From: Geotrypetes seraphini
Lineage: Eukaryota > Chordata > Amphibia > Gymnophiona > Dermophiidae
Reading direction: 5' to 3'
Length of the DNA stretch: 64,000 bases
NCBI RefSeq assembly: GCF_902459505.1
Contig: NC_047101.1
Location: 13,207,168 to 13,271,167 of the forward strand
Shown: positions 10,660 through 21,808 of the stretch, piece after piece
Layout of the letters: each line of letters starts with the position of its first letter
Numbering within the stretch: the stretch's first letter is position 1
Notes under the pieces: model-generated
What the model was told of the DNA's origin: nothing
The model's database searches: none
Seen by the model: the letters and a program-made list of their open reading frames with translations, nothing else
Translations under genes and position numbers: made by a program

Positions 10660-11230
10660 GGAGAAATTTTTTCATTATACAATTTAAAGCAATAAGACTT
10701 AAAACGGTTACAAAAAATGCCCCTCGGCACTCAATCTTCTTGCTTCAACCCACTCTACTGGTTAACCTCTTGAGATCCAAAAAAGACCTTAGATGTTCAG
10801 GAAGGAAACACACATATCTTAAACCCAAATATTTAACTACACATTTACAGGGGTAAGCTAACAAAAAAAAGTGGCTCCAAATTCCCTCGTTTCCTCTCTC
10901 ATTACAAGAAATTCTCTCCTGAGTTGATTTAATCACATCAGGCAATATCCATATTCTCGGTCCACAAAAAGGAGTTCCATCTTTTTTAAAAATACATTTT
11001 CGTAACTGAGGTAAGATCATGTTCAAAAATAAACCCCCTCTTTTACAAACGCAGAGCGTGGGTTTTAGCGCAGGCAGCGGCGATAACTGCTCCGACGCTC
11101 ACAGAAGTTAACTAGCAAAGTAGCTCGCTCCTTGACTTCAAATAGGGAATCTTGAAGAATTGCTAGGAGATCTTGCAGTTTATTCTGGAAAAGACCCATC
11201 TTCACTCAAAGTTGATGGTTCCTTAATGTC
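10660..11230 (-). mobile_element. L1-like LINE ORF1 fragment with a half MITE inserted
   Basis: Minus frame 10745-11026: KDGTPFCGPRIWILPDVIKS, TQERISCNERGNE, FFLLAYPCKCVVKYLGLRYV and PEHLRSFLDL, like the C-terminal half of L1/Tx1-group ORF1. 11110-11230 continues upstream (QNKLQDLLAILQDSLFEVKE). Between them, 11033-11105, lies a partial CTCTTTTACAAACGC MITE. Confidence 0.55.
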
Positions 11231-12550
11231 CTTTCAGTAGGAGAAATTATTAGCAATGAACACTTCTTTCACAAATTATATGTATGTGTTTCAGCACATT
11301 GATGTTATATTTTATTATTATTTTTTCATATATATTTTGAGAAGAAGCCCTGTGATTTAAGAAACAAAATGGCCACCATGACCCCTAGAGGTAGTCTTGT
11401 GCTACTACCACTAGAGATCACCCTAAGGAAGGTAGCAAAAGGGCCCCTTAGTATTATCTTCATGCTTCACCTATGTCACTGTGATACTTGCCCTCCAAAA
11501 CAGAAAACCACGAACATACCGTACACTCACCATTCAACATTCCCCCACACACAGACACCCACACAATTACCAACAGATAAAACATGCATCTACCCTCCTA
11601 CATTTGCTACCCTCAAACTTATCTGCTCCATATTTTTCCCCTTCCCAACACTCCTTCCATATAAATATAGATACACACAGATGCTTACACATGGACATAC
11701 ACACACATATATATAAATATATACAGTATACTCCTCCATACAAACAACCCCCAGATATATACACATCTAGCATACTCTAGAAACTCAATGTACATAGCAG
11801 TACTCTGTTTGTTTTAATAAATTATAAGTCAGTGTTTTAAAAAAATGAAAGAACATATCAGAACTTTAAGTCTGAATATTTTACCAGAAATAAAAATCAA
11901 AATGAAGGCAGATCATCATTTGTTTGCGATTAAGGCAAATAATTTTATTCCAAAAAATATTTTTCGTTCATTATTGCTGTTTCTGAAAGAGGGTCCATTT
12001 TAATAGACATATCAATGACCTGGAAAAGATATTTGTTGGGAAAAAGAATCTAATTTTGGAAAGTCTGTCGGTTTAATGTCTCACAAATGTATCACCAGGC
12101 ATAAAGCCCAGGCTCTGTAGAGCAGACTCCAGCGTATTATTTTTCATCGTCAATTATAATAAAACACATTTTCTTGAGACAATTGAATTTCCTTTTGCTA
12201 CACAGTAAGTATTGTTCCGGCACAATGAAATAATAATGACATTCTGGTAAGGAAGAGATGAGGGAGAAACAGTGCTCGAGACGATGTAGCTGCGTTAAAA
12301 CAGAAGAGCATTCCTGGACCGTCCTGTCTGAAAAAGTCCCTCAGCCCAGCTAAAAGTGCATGCAGGCTGCCAGAGCCCATGGACACTTAGCAGTCTTCCT
12401 GAAAACATCCTTCTCTGAGCACATGTGGCGAGCAAAATTTTATAACGGCACCAGGTTAAAAGGCCAAGTAGATACACACTTGGGCTCTATTTTATAAAGG
12501 GCACACAGGCACTGCTTTGTCCTTATCTAATCTCTTTGGCTTATATACTA
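11231..12550. other. No gene recognised; low-complexity stretch
   Basis: A CACA/TATA-rich low-complexity tract spans about 11640-11770. The remainder shows no coding signal. Confidence 0.4.
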
Positions 12551-13025
12551 CAGTGTTTTGTCGAAAATAAGACAGTGTCATATTAATTTGGGTTCAAAAA
12601 ACACACTAGGGCTTACTTTTGGGGATGTCCTATTTTTTTCATCTCTCCACCCCAATTCTTCCTCTTTCTTTCTCCCCCCCCCATGTGCAGCATCATTCCT
12701 CCCCCTCACCCATCCCTTTGTGCAGCATCTTTCTATCCCTCCCTCCTTCCCGTCCCCCTGTGCAGCAGAACCCCACCGACCCTCCTAGGGTGAGACTGAC
12801 ATACCTCCGCTCCGAGGCCTCCTAAAGCAGCAGGGGTGGGGGTTGCTGAATTGACGAGTCCGATTTTTTCAGGAAATCAGGCAACACTAGGGTCAAGGAT
12901 GGAGTCAGGGAGTGTCAGGGACATTCGGGAGAGTCACTCTTAACTAGGGTTATTTTGGGGGTCTATGGACTTATATTAGGAACATTTTAAAAATCACACT
13001 AGGGCTTATTTTCGGGGAAACAGGG
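12551..13025. mobile_element. Mariner-like non-autonomous element with TA TSD
   Basis: Ends CAGTGTTTTGTCGAAAATAA and CTTATTTTCGGGGAAACAGG are inverted with TA at 12549-12550 and 13026-13027. A subterminal AACACACTAGGGCTTA / ATCACACTAGGGCTTA direct repeat is seen. The interior is pyrimidine-rich. Confidence 0.6.
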
Positions 13026-13185
13026 TAGTAGCTGCATTTGTGATCTGTGACACACAGTAGCCCATGGTTTCTAGAGAATCACAGTTATAAATACATATAA
13101 CACTGGCATTGAAACAACACACGCTGCAGGTATTACCAGCGCACCTTATCTCACGAGCAACAAGAAAAGTAAACAGCACTGATCT

Positions 13186-14958
13186 TTGCTTTTTTTTTTC
13201 CACTTCTTTATTATTTTCAATACTTGCAATAAGTGTAACAGTAAATATAACATTTTATACTCGAATATCACACTTAATAATCTTGTAATATCCGTTTCAA
13301 AATTAATCCCCCTTCCCCCTAAACAATCACAATGCCCATACATAAAATATCTATAATCATCCATATCAATTATTCAAAATTCATTAACCTACCATCCTTC
13401 CCCCCCCCCCCCCCGCCCCCGGATGTGCTTATTTAAAGAGGAAAACACTATTTAAACTTTACAATATTTTGCTAATGGCTCCCAAATCTCCTGAAACCTC
13501 TTAAAATTCCCTTTCTGAATGGCCAATGCCTTTTCTATTTTATACATATGACACAGTGAATTCCACCAAAAACTATAGTTAATCCTTTTCCAGTTCTTCC
13601 AATTGCTTGTAATTTGTTGTAAGACAATGCCACTGGATTTTCCAACAATTAATTTGGCCCCATATTGATTTCCAAAATGCCAAAATAAAAGGACAATAGA
13701 ACAATAAGTGATCAAAAGTCCCTGCTTCGAGATGACAATGCCAACATCTATTTGACTTAGAGCTATCCAAGTTTTGTAAACGAACCGGGGTCCAGAATGC
13801 TCTATGTAACAGAAAAACCACGTTTGTCTCATAGATGCCGACATTGTACATCTCATCTTCCAAGTCCTAATTCGTGACCATTGAGACGCAGAAATTTGGT
13901 GCTTAATCTCAATACTTCAAATGTCCCTAAGGCCAGTTTTTGATTTCTTATTTGCAAATTCAGCTAACAATTTATACCACTGTGCGGCCTGGTGTCCCAG
14001 GAAGTCCACCTGAAAACATATGAATTCCAAGCCATATTGACTATTTAAATTTTTCCATTCAGGGAACCCCCACCTGAATGGCCTGCTTTAGTTGTATTCA
14101 CACTAAAGATGGCACTATTTAACTCCGTTTCATTAATGGTTGGGAGTTATACAACACAAGTCTCCAATACTTCACCCAACCTCCACAATATCCAACATCC
14201 CTCTCCACAAAATTACAAGTTGTTCCACATGCTCTCATATATTTCAGATCTGGCAAAATGTGGCCTCAGCTACACCTCCTCCACCCTTAGTAATGTTCAA
14301 TAGAGGTAGGGATACTGGTGTTTTTATTCCTCATTGGCCCACATTCTTTTATTGCAGTTATTTAGGTAAACTTTTTAACTTTTTTATCCACCATAATCTT
14401 TTTAGAAGTTTCCTTGAGATCATTCTATTTAAACATATTCAAATAAATTGTACACTTAGCTTCGTATGCTACTGGGTTACATGATCCGACATGTTCCGCA
14501 ACAATTTGCTTTATCAAGGATCCCCCAGAGCCATTATGTCCACCATCTTACTCTGAGTTTTTTTTTTTGCAATATGTTTAAATAGAATAATCTCAAGGAA
14601 ACTTCTAAAACTTCTAAAAAGATTATGGTGGATAAAAAAGTGAAAAAGTTTAAAAAAAAGTTTACCTAAATAACTGCAATAAAAGAATGTAGGCCAATGA
14701 GGAATAAAAACACCGGTATCCCTACCTCTATTGAACATTACTAAGGGTGGAGGAGGTGTAGCTGAGGCCACATTTTGCCAGATCTGAAATATATGAGAGC
14801 ATGTGGAACAACTTGTAATTTTGTGGAGAGGGATGTTGGATATTGTGGAGGTTGGGTGAAGTATTGGAGACTTCTGCTTTAGTTGCAGCCATCTAAAACT
14901 TTGTGAATTATTAAGTCCAAATTTATGCTGCAGCTGTGAAAAATTTGTGATCATTAAG
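13186..14958 (-). mobile_element. L1-like LINE, 3' part of ORF2
   Basis: Minus frames encode CWHCHLEAGTFDHLLFYCPF, ILAFWKSIWGQI and, upstream of an insertion, HKFGLNNSQSFRWLQLK: the C-terminal zinc-knuckle region of L1 ORF2. Poly(T) at 13189-13198 is the A-tail. The reading crosses frames several times. It is interrupted by the 14083-14885 insertion and has a C run at 13400-13414. Confidence 0.75.
14083..14885. mobile_element. Inverted-arm element with 12-bp TSD inside an L1-like LINE
   Basis: CTGCTTTAGTTG at 14083-14094 and 14874-14885 flanks 779 bases; skipping the insert restores the minus-strand LINE reading FRWLQLKQ-AIQVGVP. Arms of about 285 bases (14159-14441 and 14577-14872, inverted) surround a spacer with a degenerate minus-strand hammerhead-like motif (14482-14523). 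The left arm starts 64 bases inside the TSD and the right arm ends at it, the same layout as 53490-54052. Confidence 0.7.
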
Positions 14959-14970
14959 CACTGATCTTAG

Positions 14971-15300
14971 AAACATAGAAAAATGACGGCAGATAAGGGC
15001 CATAGCCCATCAAGTCTGCCCACTCCTGGAGATCACGCTCCTAATGACCCATCCTTAACTCCACCCTCTTAGGGATCCCACATAGGCATCCCATTTACCC
15101 TTAAAATCTGGCACGCTGTTGGCCTCGATTACCTGTATCGGAAGCTTGTTCCAATGATCAACCACTCTTTCGGTGAAGAAATACTTTCTGGTGTCACCAT
15201 GAAATTTCCCGCCCCTGAGTTTAAGCGGATGCCGTCTTGTGGCTAAGGGTCCTTGGAGAAGGAAAAGATCTTCTTCCACCTCGATACATAAAAGGAGTCA
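14971..15300 (-). mobile_element. CR1-like LINE 3' end
   Basis: Minus frame: LRGGKFHGDTRKYFFTERVV, DHWNKLPIQVIEANSVPDFK, GKWDAYVGSL, then the tail ending TTTCTATGTTTCT. Closely related to 597-1068 but in the opposite orientation. Confidence 0.8.
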
Positions 15301-15868
15301 CAACTAATTCAGTTCTTATTTTAAAAAATAGGAAAGCTAAATACTCGGATAAAGAATAAAGGATCTACAGATTATCAGTTTCAGAGGAAAGGGAAACCCA
15401 GATGTCAAGCATTCTTGGCTTCATTCAGGGCTCCTAGCTACGGTAGGCGCTGGTTACTCATTGTAGGGTTAACACTGGTCCGTACTTACTGACTATATTG
15501 CCAGTTTAGGGCCCAGAAAGAAAAGTTTGAAAACATCCAGAGTTTCTAAAAACGTGAGAAGGTTGCCAAGGATATCTGAGTGTGCAGAAACCTTGCCAGT
15601 TCAGTGACTTGTGCATCAAGGAAGCACAAGGAAGGTCAATGTACTCAACAGAAAAGGTTCCTCCCTCTATCGTCATATTGGAATGCATACGGTTACTACG
15701 GTTTTATGCTCTTCCTTTCTACTTTTCCTTTTTCTTTGCTCTCTCACTTCATTTTGGGTTTTCAATCTCCCGTGTTACATATATTTTTTTTCCTTTGCTG
15801 CCGTGCTACCTTTTTATCCCCAGTCCCACTTGCTTTTTCCCCTGGAGATTTACTATGTTTAATCACTA
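15301..15868. other. No feature recognised
   Basis: No coding, RNA or named repeat signal; overlapping plus-strand frames at 15580-15876 are pyrimidine-rich artefacts. Confidence 0.4.
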
Positions 15869-17350
15869 GGGCCTAGATGTACTAAGAGGATCGGTGGGTC
15901 TGACTCTACACTGATCCGATTTTTTGGCCGATTCAGAAAGAGCTGTTGATACACTAAAAAGTTTGCAGGCAAATGATTCGCGCAGATGTTCGACATAATC
16001 CCCGACTCTGTCGTCCGATGATCGCTGTGAGAGCGTCTCTCACACATGCGCAGAGCCAGCAGAGGAAGCCCGAACAGCTGAGAAGCAGGGAAAGCTCCAA
16101 AAGCAGCCTCCTGCCACTCAACTGTTCGGGGCAGAAAACCTTTTTTTTTTTTTCTTTTGTAATGGGCACAATTTGTAATGGGCATGTTACACATGCACAA
16201 TATCTGTCCCATTTAAAAAGCAACCCCCCCACTGATGACAGCTCTCCCTGACAAACTGGCACCATGAACCTCCCCCCCCACCAGCAGTGAAAACGGCAGG
16301 AGGAATGCCCACCTCCTCCTTCCATGCCAACCCTCCACCCTGTGAAAGAAAATTGGCAGGAGGGATACCCACTCCCTCCTGCCACCAAAGGCCCACCCCC
16401 ATGCTAGGTGCCCTCCCCCAAACATACAATTGATTCAAAATACAGCAATAAAACTTATTTACAAACTAGGGAAATATGATCACGTCACTCCAATCTTGAA
16501 AGATGCCCACTGGCTTCCAGTGGCCCACCGAATTACATATAAAATTATTCTCCTGACCTTTAAAATAAAATCTTCTCATTTGCCCTCATTTCTATATAAA
16601 CTTCTCATCCCCCAATGTTCATCCCGTACTCTGAGATCCACAAACCAAAATCTTCTTTTGATTCCCTCTATTAAAAACTTTTTTTACACACGGAAAATAA
16701 ATTTCTCTGTCACTGCTCCAACACTATGGAATTCTTTACCTCAATCTCTTCGTGACGAACAACAACTGGATAAATTTAAGATTGGCCTCAAGACTTTTCT
16801 ATTCCGTGATGCATTTATTTCAGTTTAGTATCTCTTTCTCAGTTATTTTTTAATTATTTAACTTCAAAAAAATAAAAATAAAAAAATAAAAAAAATTACT
16901 TCAAAGACTTTTCCCCACCCTAATGTTTTTTTTCCCATCCCCTCTCTCTCCCTTTTCTCTCAACATTGTAACTTTACCCTACCATCAACCCCTTCCCTCA
17001 CAATCAAGTTTGTCTAGTCTATGTTTTAATATACACTGTCTGTCCTCTAAATATAGAATATATTAACTTCTCTTCTTTTTTAAAATTTTACTGTAATGTA
17101 CACCGGCCAGATATTTATTTGATGGTCGGTATATTAAAACCTAATAAACTTGAAACTTGAAACTTGAAACCCTACTCTCCCCTTCCCCCCCAAAAAAAAG
17201 ACAGGAGGGATGCCCACTCCCTCCTGACACCGAAGGTTCCCCCCCCCCTTGTACCTCTTTAGGGAGGTTGGAGCAGGAGGGAAGCTCAGTTCGTCCCACT
17301 CGTAGGCCCACCACTTCAAAATGGTGGGCCTTTCCCTCCCCAAATTAACA
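15869..17350. mobile_element. Unclassified DNA-transposon-like repeat split by a LINE
   Basis: Begins GGGCCTAGATGTACTAAGAG and GATCGG motifs, similar to the start of the TIR element at 29678. Contains repeated GGCAGGAGGNATGCCCACTC units at 16290-16400 and again at 17200-17230 after the inserted LINE (16430-17168). No right end identified. Confidence 0.4.
16430..17168 (+). mobile_element. L2-like LINE, C-terminal ORF2 and 3' end
   Basis: Frame 16430-16828: IQNTAIKLIYKLGKYDHVTP, ILKDAHWLPVAHRITYKIIL, LTFKIKSSHLPSFLYKLL, then TAPTLWNSLPQSL and FKIGLKTFLF-stop, the hallmark end of L2-type ORF2. The 3' end is GGTCGGTATATTAAAACC followed by three CTTGAAA units. The open end portion suggests a relatively young copy, 5'-truncated. 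Confidence 0.85.
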
Positions 17351-17397
17351 GCCAATTATTAAATTAAGTTGCGTGCGCAGCTAATATTATTCTATAA

Positions 17398-17852
17398 ATT
17401 GGTGACAACAAAAGTAGATAAGCCAAAGGGAATTATTCAGAAGAACTTTATTCCTGTAGAAAACACACAACACAAAGATGCCTGACACAGGTTGCGTTTC
17501 ACGTATGCAAGGGCTGCGTCAGGGACTTAAAGAAATCTGGTGGTGTGAAAAAACCTGCATCACCAGAAGGCTGTAACAATAAAAGCCACAAGATGGCAGT
17601 GTTCCACAGATGCTGCTGGTAGTTGCTGGGTTTGTTTCACTGTGAAACACTGCCATCTTTTGGCTTTTATTGTTACAACCTTTCTGGTGATGCAGGTTTT
17701 TTCACACCACCAGGTTTCTTTAAGTCCCTGACGCAGTCCTTGCATGGGTGAAACGCAACCTGTGTCAGGCGACTTTGTGTTGTGTGCCTTCCACAGGAGC
17801 AAAGTTCTTCTGAATAATTCCCTTTGGCCTATCTGCTTTTGTTGTCATCAAT
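17398..17852. repeat. Large palindrome: two inverted copies of a hammerhead-like unit
   Basis: Arms of roughly 205 bases meet near 17625 with a short spacer. Each arm carries a hammerhead-like motif (minus 17481-17528, plus 17722-17773) with core variant CTGACGC, GAAAC and GTC. The outer ends read GACAACAAAAG and, inverted, CTTTTGTTGTC. The arms differ at scattered positions, so this is not a cloning artefact of identical arms. Confidence 0.7.
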
Positions 17853-19353
17853 CTGAAGTTTGCAGACTGCCCACCCTTTTGCTTTCTGGGACCTTATTGT
17901 ATAAATTGCACATACAACTTTGCACACAAAGCATAAAGTTGGGTGCCAAATTTTATAGAATCAGTGGCTTAGTGACATTTTGCAGAGAATGTTATCTAAC
18001 ATCTTATCCTAGGCATCCTACAAGTAACTGACAGGCATGATAACGGCACATGGGAAACTCTACAGCTAAAGCAGAAGAGTAAAGTGACCTGACATGCCCC
18101 CCCCCTTTACACATATACACATATCCCTCCCCCAGTGCTTAATTTTAAGTGGACCAGAACCTTTCTGAGAATTCTCCTTCATGCCATCATTACCTCCTCC
18201 AAAATCCTCAGGGTAAACAAGATCTTATCAATTGCACGTCAACAAATGGTGAAGTAGTGCAAGTGTCACTTAGATGGAATGAGCAGCAGAAAAACAGAAC
18301 ACTCCACTTGGTTTCTTAATTAAAATGATGACAGCCAGCAGGATAACAAGCTGTCAGACAGTCTCCTAAGTATGGCTCTGAAAGCCTCCTCTGGACAGCC
18401 AGGACCATCAGGTATATCCCTACAAGCCCTCCAGGATGCGGCTCCTTCAACTTCAGCATCGTTCGCAGCTGTTTCAAATGTGCCTATTTCATAGCCAAGA
18501 GAAAACTTGTTTAAATAACTAAAAAGGCCAGAATGTTCATGGTCATTGTTATTACAAGAAAAATAATATAATAATAATAACAGAAGTCAGATAAAGTTGT
18601 CCTTGATTCACTTGGGTTGAAATGGAAATGTGTTTTCACACTAGCCCAAAATTCCACAGACAGAGCATCAAGCGAGTGTTTGCCATCACGGCATCCCGTT
18701 GCATCCGTGTATGAACAGGTTAATGGGGAGGGGCTGGGGGGCGGGATGCAGGTGGAACTGGGCAAGCCTGGGGGTGTGGCCATGGGTCCAGATTTTTCTT
18801 TGGGGAAATCTGGTAACCCTTCCTTGGGTCCCTCAGAAGAATCCTGACCATGAACAGTCTCTACTACTTGAAGACAAGACTTAACACTCTTGCTTATAAA
18901 CTCTTAGGAACAGGGTGGGTCATTGGGACCAAGGCCTAATCAATATTTTGCCTAACAGAACCTTAGCAACTAGAGAGCTTGGAAGCAGCCATAAAAGGTG
19001 TTTTGCTAGCCCTGTTTAAGCGGATCCTCTTTAGCCCAGTCCTTGAGAACCTCCACTAGGTTAAAGTTTCCAGCACCCAAACGCAAGATACAGGTAATAG
19101 GCTTGCAAATCTCTCATACATATTTATTAGAGGAGGCATCCGGAAAACCTGACCTGCTGATGGCCCTTGAGGAATGGGAGTGAAGACCAAGGAATTATGG
19201 TGAGATGTTTCATATCAAGTCTGGGAAAGCAAAGATTAGGCTTCTTCTGTCCCTCTCCTTAACCCATCATTAGGTAGATAAACAGGGTTAAATCACATAA
19301 GATGCATTGTTTTATCCTATTTTAGGGCTGGCGTTTTGCTGTATGCTATATGC
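17853..19353. other. No gene recognised; one transposon end
   Basis: Near 18780-18815 is an AATCTGGTAACCCT end of the GGGTTACCAG family. A C-run at 18097-18107. No coding signal. Confidence 0.4.
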
Positions 19354-19665
19354 TAGAGAATGACACGGGGACAAATTTTTCCCCGTTCCCACAGAAACTC
19401 ACTTTCCTGTCCTTTCCCTGCAAGTTCTTTTCCTGCTCCTTCCCCATTCCTGCAACCTCATCTGCACAAGGCTCAGATACTTTAAAATCCTAAGTGTTTG
19501 AGCCTTGTGCAGTTAAGGCAGAGCTTACAGTAATGGGGAAGGGACAGCGACAAAACTCACAGGGACGGGGCAGGGAAACTGAGTTTTGAAAAGCCGTCTG
19601 GACCTCTGGACATATCCTCAAAAGGAAGACAGGTCCGGGGAAATCCAGACAACTGGTAACCCTAA
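19354..19665. mobile_element. Truncated hAT (TAGAGAATGACAC type) next to a GGGTTACCAG-type fragment
   Basis: The left end TAGAGAATGACACGGGGACA and CCCCGTTCCCACAGAAACTC match the 43316 element; no right end is seen. 19590-19662 ends ...CCAGACAACTGGTAACCC, the right end of another family. Confidence 0.55.
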
Positions 19666-19979
19666 ATGTGGACAGACAGCAATTCTGCATCTTTATGCCA
19701 CTAAAGCTGTGCTGCCGGACCAGAGAAAGGGGAAGCCAGAATGGGAGTGGGCTCAAACACAAAAGCTTGTACAGGACCCCATGGGTAATTAATGGAGTCT
19801 TAATTCTAACATGAAACCTTTCTGTAGAGATGTAATACCGAAATGCAGGAAACCACAGGGGAGGAGGGGGTGTTCAAAGTTTAGCAAACACTGACATGAA
19901 ACAAGATCCCAGATCCTTTCTCATGGAGGCTGGCTCATTGGTATGAACCCACCCTTGTCCTCAAAATTAAAACGCTGAA

Positions 19980-20345
19980 CTGCAATGTATTGAAAGATGT
20001 AATAGGTAATTTGAAAAATTTATTTTGAAGGAATGATAGATATATGTTGGAAGTTGATATGGAAAATTTAAATGTAATGATTATTTTATTATATTATTAT
20101 ATATTTATTGCATTTCTTCAATAAAAAGTTATATATAAAATAATGGGGGGGGAGATAGGGAAAGGGTGGAAGGTAAAAGGGGGAATATATTGATGGTTAT
20201 AATAGGTAATTTTAAAATTTATTTTGAAGAAATGAATGACGTGATGAAATGTTAATATGATAAATTTATTATGTAATGATTATTTTATTGTATTATATTA
20301 TTGTATATTTATTGGATTTCTTCAATAAAATGTTATAAAGTAAAA
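19980..20345 (+). repeat. Tandem AT-rich LINE-type 3' tails
   Basis: ATAGGTAATTT, TTATTTTGAAG, ATTTCTTCAATAAAA occur in order at 20007-20130 and again at 20199-20335, suggesting a duplicated L1-like 3' end. Confidence 0.5.
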
Positions 20346-20514
20346 CGCTGAACTGCAACCACTTATTTCTGCATACCAACATGCACCATTGTTCCCAGGG
20401 CTTAATTTGTAGGCCTGGTAATTCACCCCCTTTTTATGCCTGTTCTTTGCTCTGTATTATCTGTTTCAGGATCACACAACCTCCTGGTCCCTGAAGAATG
20501 GAAGTGAGTGGGCG

Positions 20515-20982
20515 TAGGATTACCATATGGCTCCAGAAAAAAGAGTACAATGATAACTGAATACTATACTGAATACTATAGAACCTAACGGATGTAGCGG
20601 TATATAAGAAATAAATTACATTACATTACATTACATATATAAGAATCTAGTATTTAAATTAAATTAAAGCATCATTTTAATTTACTTCAAAAATAGGCTC
20701 ACAGAGAAAATAAGACTATAATCGATGATAGCCCATATAACGGTCTAACAACCTTGATTAGTTCGGGTGTTTGACTGTGGGCTCTTGAGAAATTAAGTCT
20801 TTGTCTCTAGAATTGAGCCAGGGTGACTTCTTAGTTCCATTGTCGGCCCAGTACGGTGTTGGAGTCCAGAAAAAAGAGGACAGATCGAGACATCCGGGTT
20901 TTACTTCTAGTGAGACCAATGGAAGTAAAACCTGGATGTCTCAATCCGTCCTCCTTTTTCTGGAGCCATATGGTAACCCTAG
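20515..20982. mobile_element. TIR element (ATTACCATATGGCTCC type) with nested LINE tail
   Basis: Left end GGATTACCATATGGCTCCAG, right end CTGGAGCCATATGGTAACCC. Inside, 20575-20640 is a LINE tail (CCTAACGGATGTAGCGGTAT, then (ATTAC)n), and 20880-20960 is a hairpin around GGAAGTAAAACC. Confidence 0.55.
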
Positions 20983-21119
20983 GATGGGGCGAAATAGGAG
21001 ACCAAGCTGAAGCAAAATACCCCTGCTGTGATTCTGGAGTCTGAAAAAAAAAAAAATTGAGCTTTGGTTATTATAGTGTGACATTAAGAGTGAAATATTG
21101 TCTTCTTCATTTCAGGCTC

Positions 21120-21740
21120 CCTGTGCCTGATACGGCGAAACAAAGCAGAGGAATGAATCTAAATGGTTGTATCACAGTAAGACAGAATACAAACTGACAG
21201 TATTTAAAAGGCCTGAGCGTTTGGAAGTGAGATTTGATATTCTCTAGACGCAGCCTTTGTGCGAAACAAGGCTCTTGTCGAGAGCAGTTGCAAGTTGCCA
21301 GTTACATAATTTTGGGACATTTTTCCACACTTGTGATGGATTACAATCGTCGTGGACGGAAGGCGGAGAGTTTGTGAGCCTTCCAGGACTGTGAACGTGA
21401 TGGCGGTTTGAAGATAAGTGTTATGATTTATGTGCTAGAACTTCGATACTCTGTCCATCTCAAGCAGTTTAAATGTGACTATTATTATAGCCCAGTCCTA
21501 CGCCTAAGGGTTTTTCTCCCTCATTTGTAGGGAGGTTTTTTTTTAACCTTAGGTTGGTATTTCGGAGCTGACCTAGGATTGAAATATGTACCCCTTATAG
21601 GAGCTTTATTTGCACCTGGGGATGCTGATATGTCCTGTGGACTTTGAGGCCCATTGGTTTAATAGCTATTTATGCTCAGTGGGCTGCCTGACGTGGACAG
21701 TTGAAGACGTGTTTTTCTGTTAAGTTTTTTAGTATTTAAA
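21120..21740 (+). repeat. Retroelement-like sequence upstream of NPY6R with a degenerate hammerhead motif
   Basis: At 21240-21284: stem I TTCTC/GAGAG, core variant TAGACGC, GCGAAAC, a CAAG..CTTG stem and GTC, matching the variant seen at 17.5-17.8 kb. The following 450 bases, including a GGAGG-T-run segment near 21530, resemble the body that follows other copies. It ends about 70 bases before the NPY6R ATG, so the proximal 5' UTR or promoter region may be partly transposon-derived. Confidence 0.45.
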
Positions 21741-21808
21741 AGGGTAACAGAACAGAACTTTGAACCTTGCAAGTTACATCTTGTGCATTGCCCGAGGACC
21801 ACAGCACA

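Noticed and set aside
14140-14954. Two similar frames (114 and 146 codons) on opposite strands as a gene pair
   Set aside because: They are the two inverted arms of the inserted palindrome plus LINE sequence.
16430-16828. 132-codon frame as a host gene
   Set aside because: Matches the C-terminus of L2-type LINE ORF2 and is followed by its 3' tail.
21767-21808. Upstream extension of the NPY6R frame
   Set aside because: It would begin at TTG, not ATG; the ATG at 21809 has a strong context and gives the length expected for Y6.
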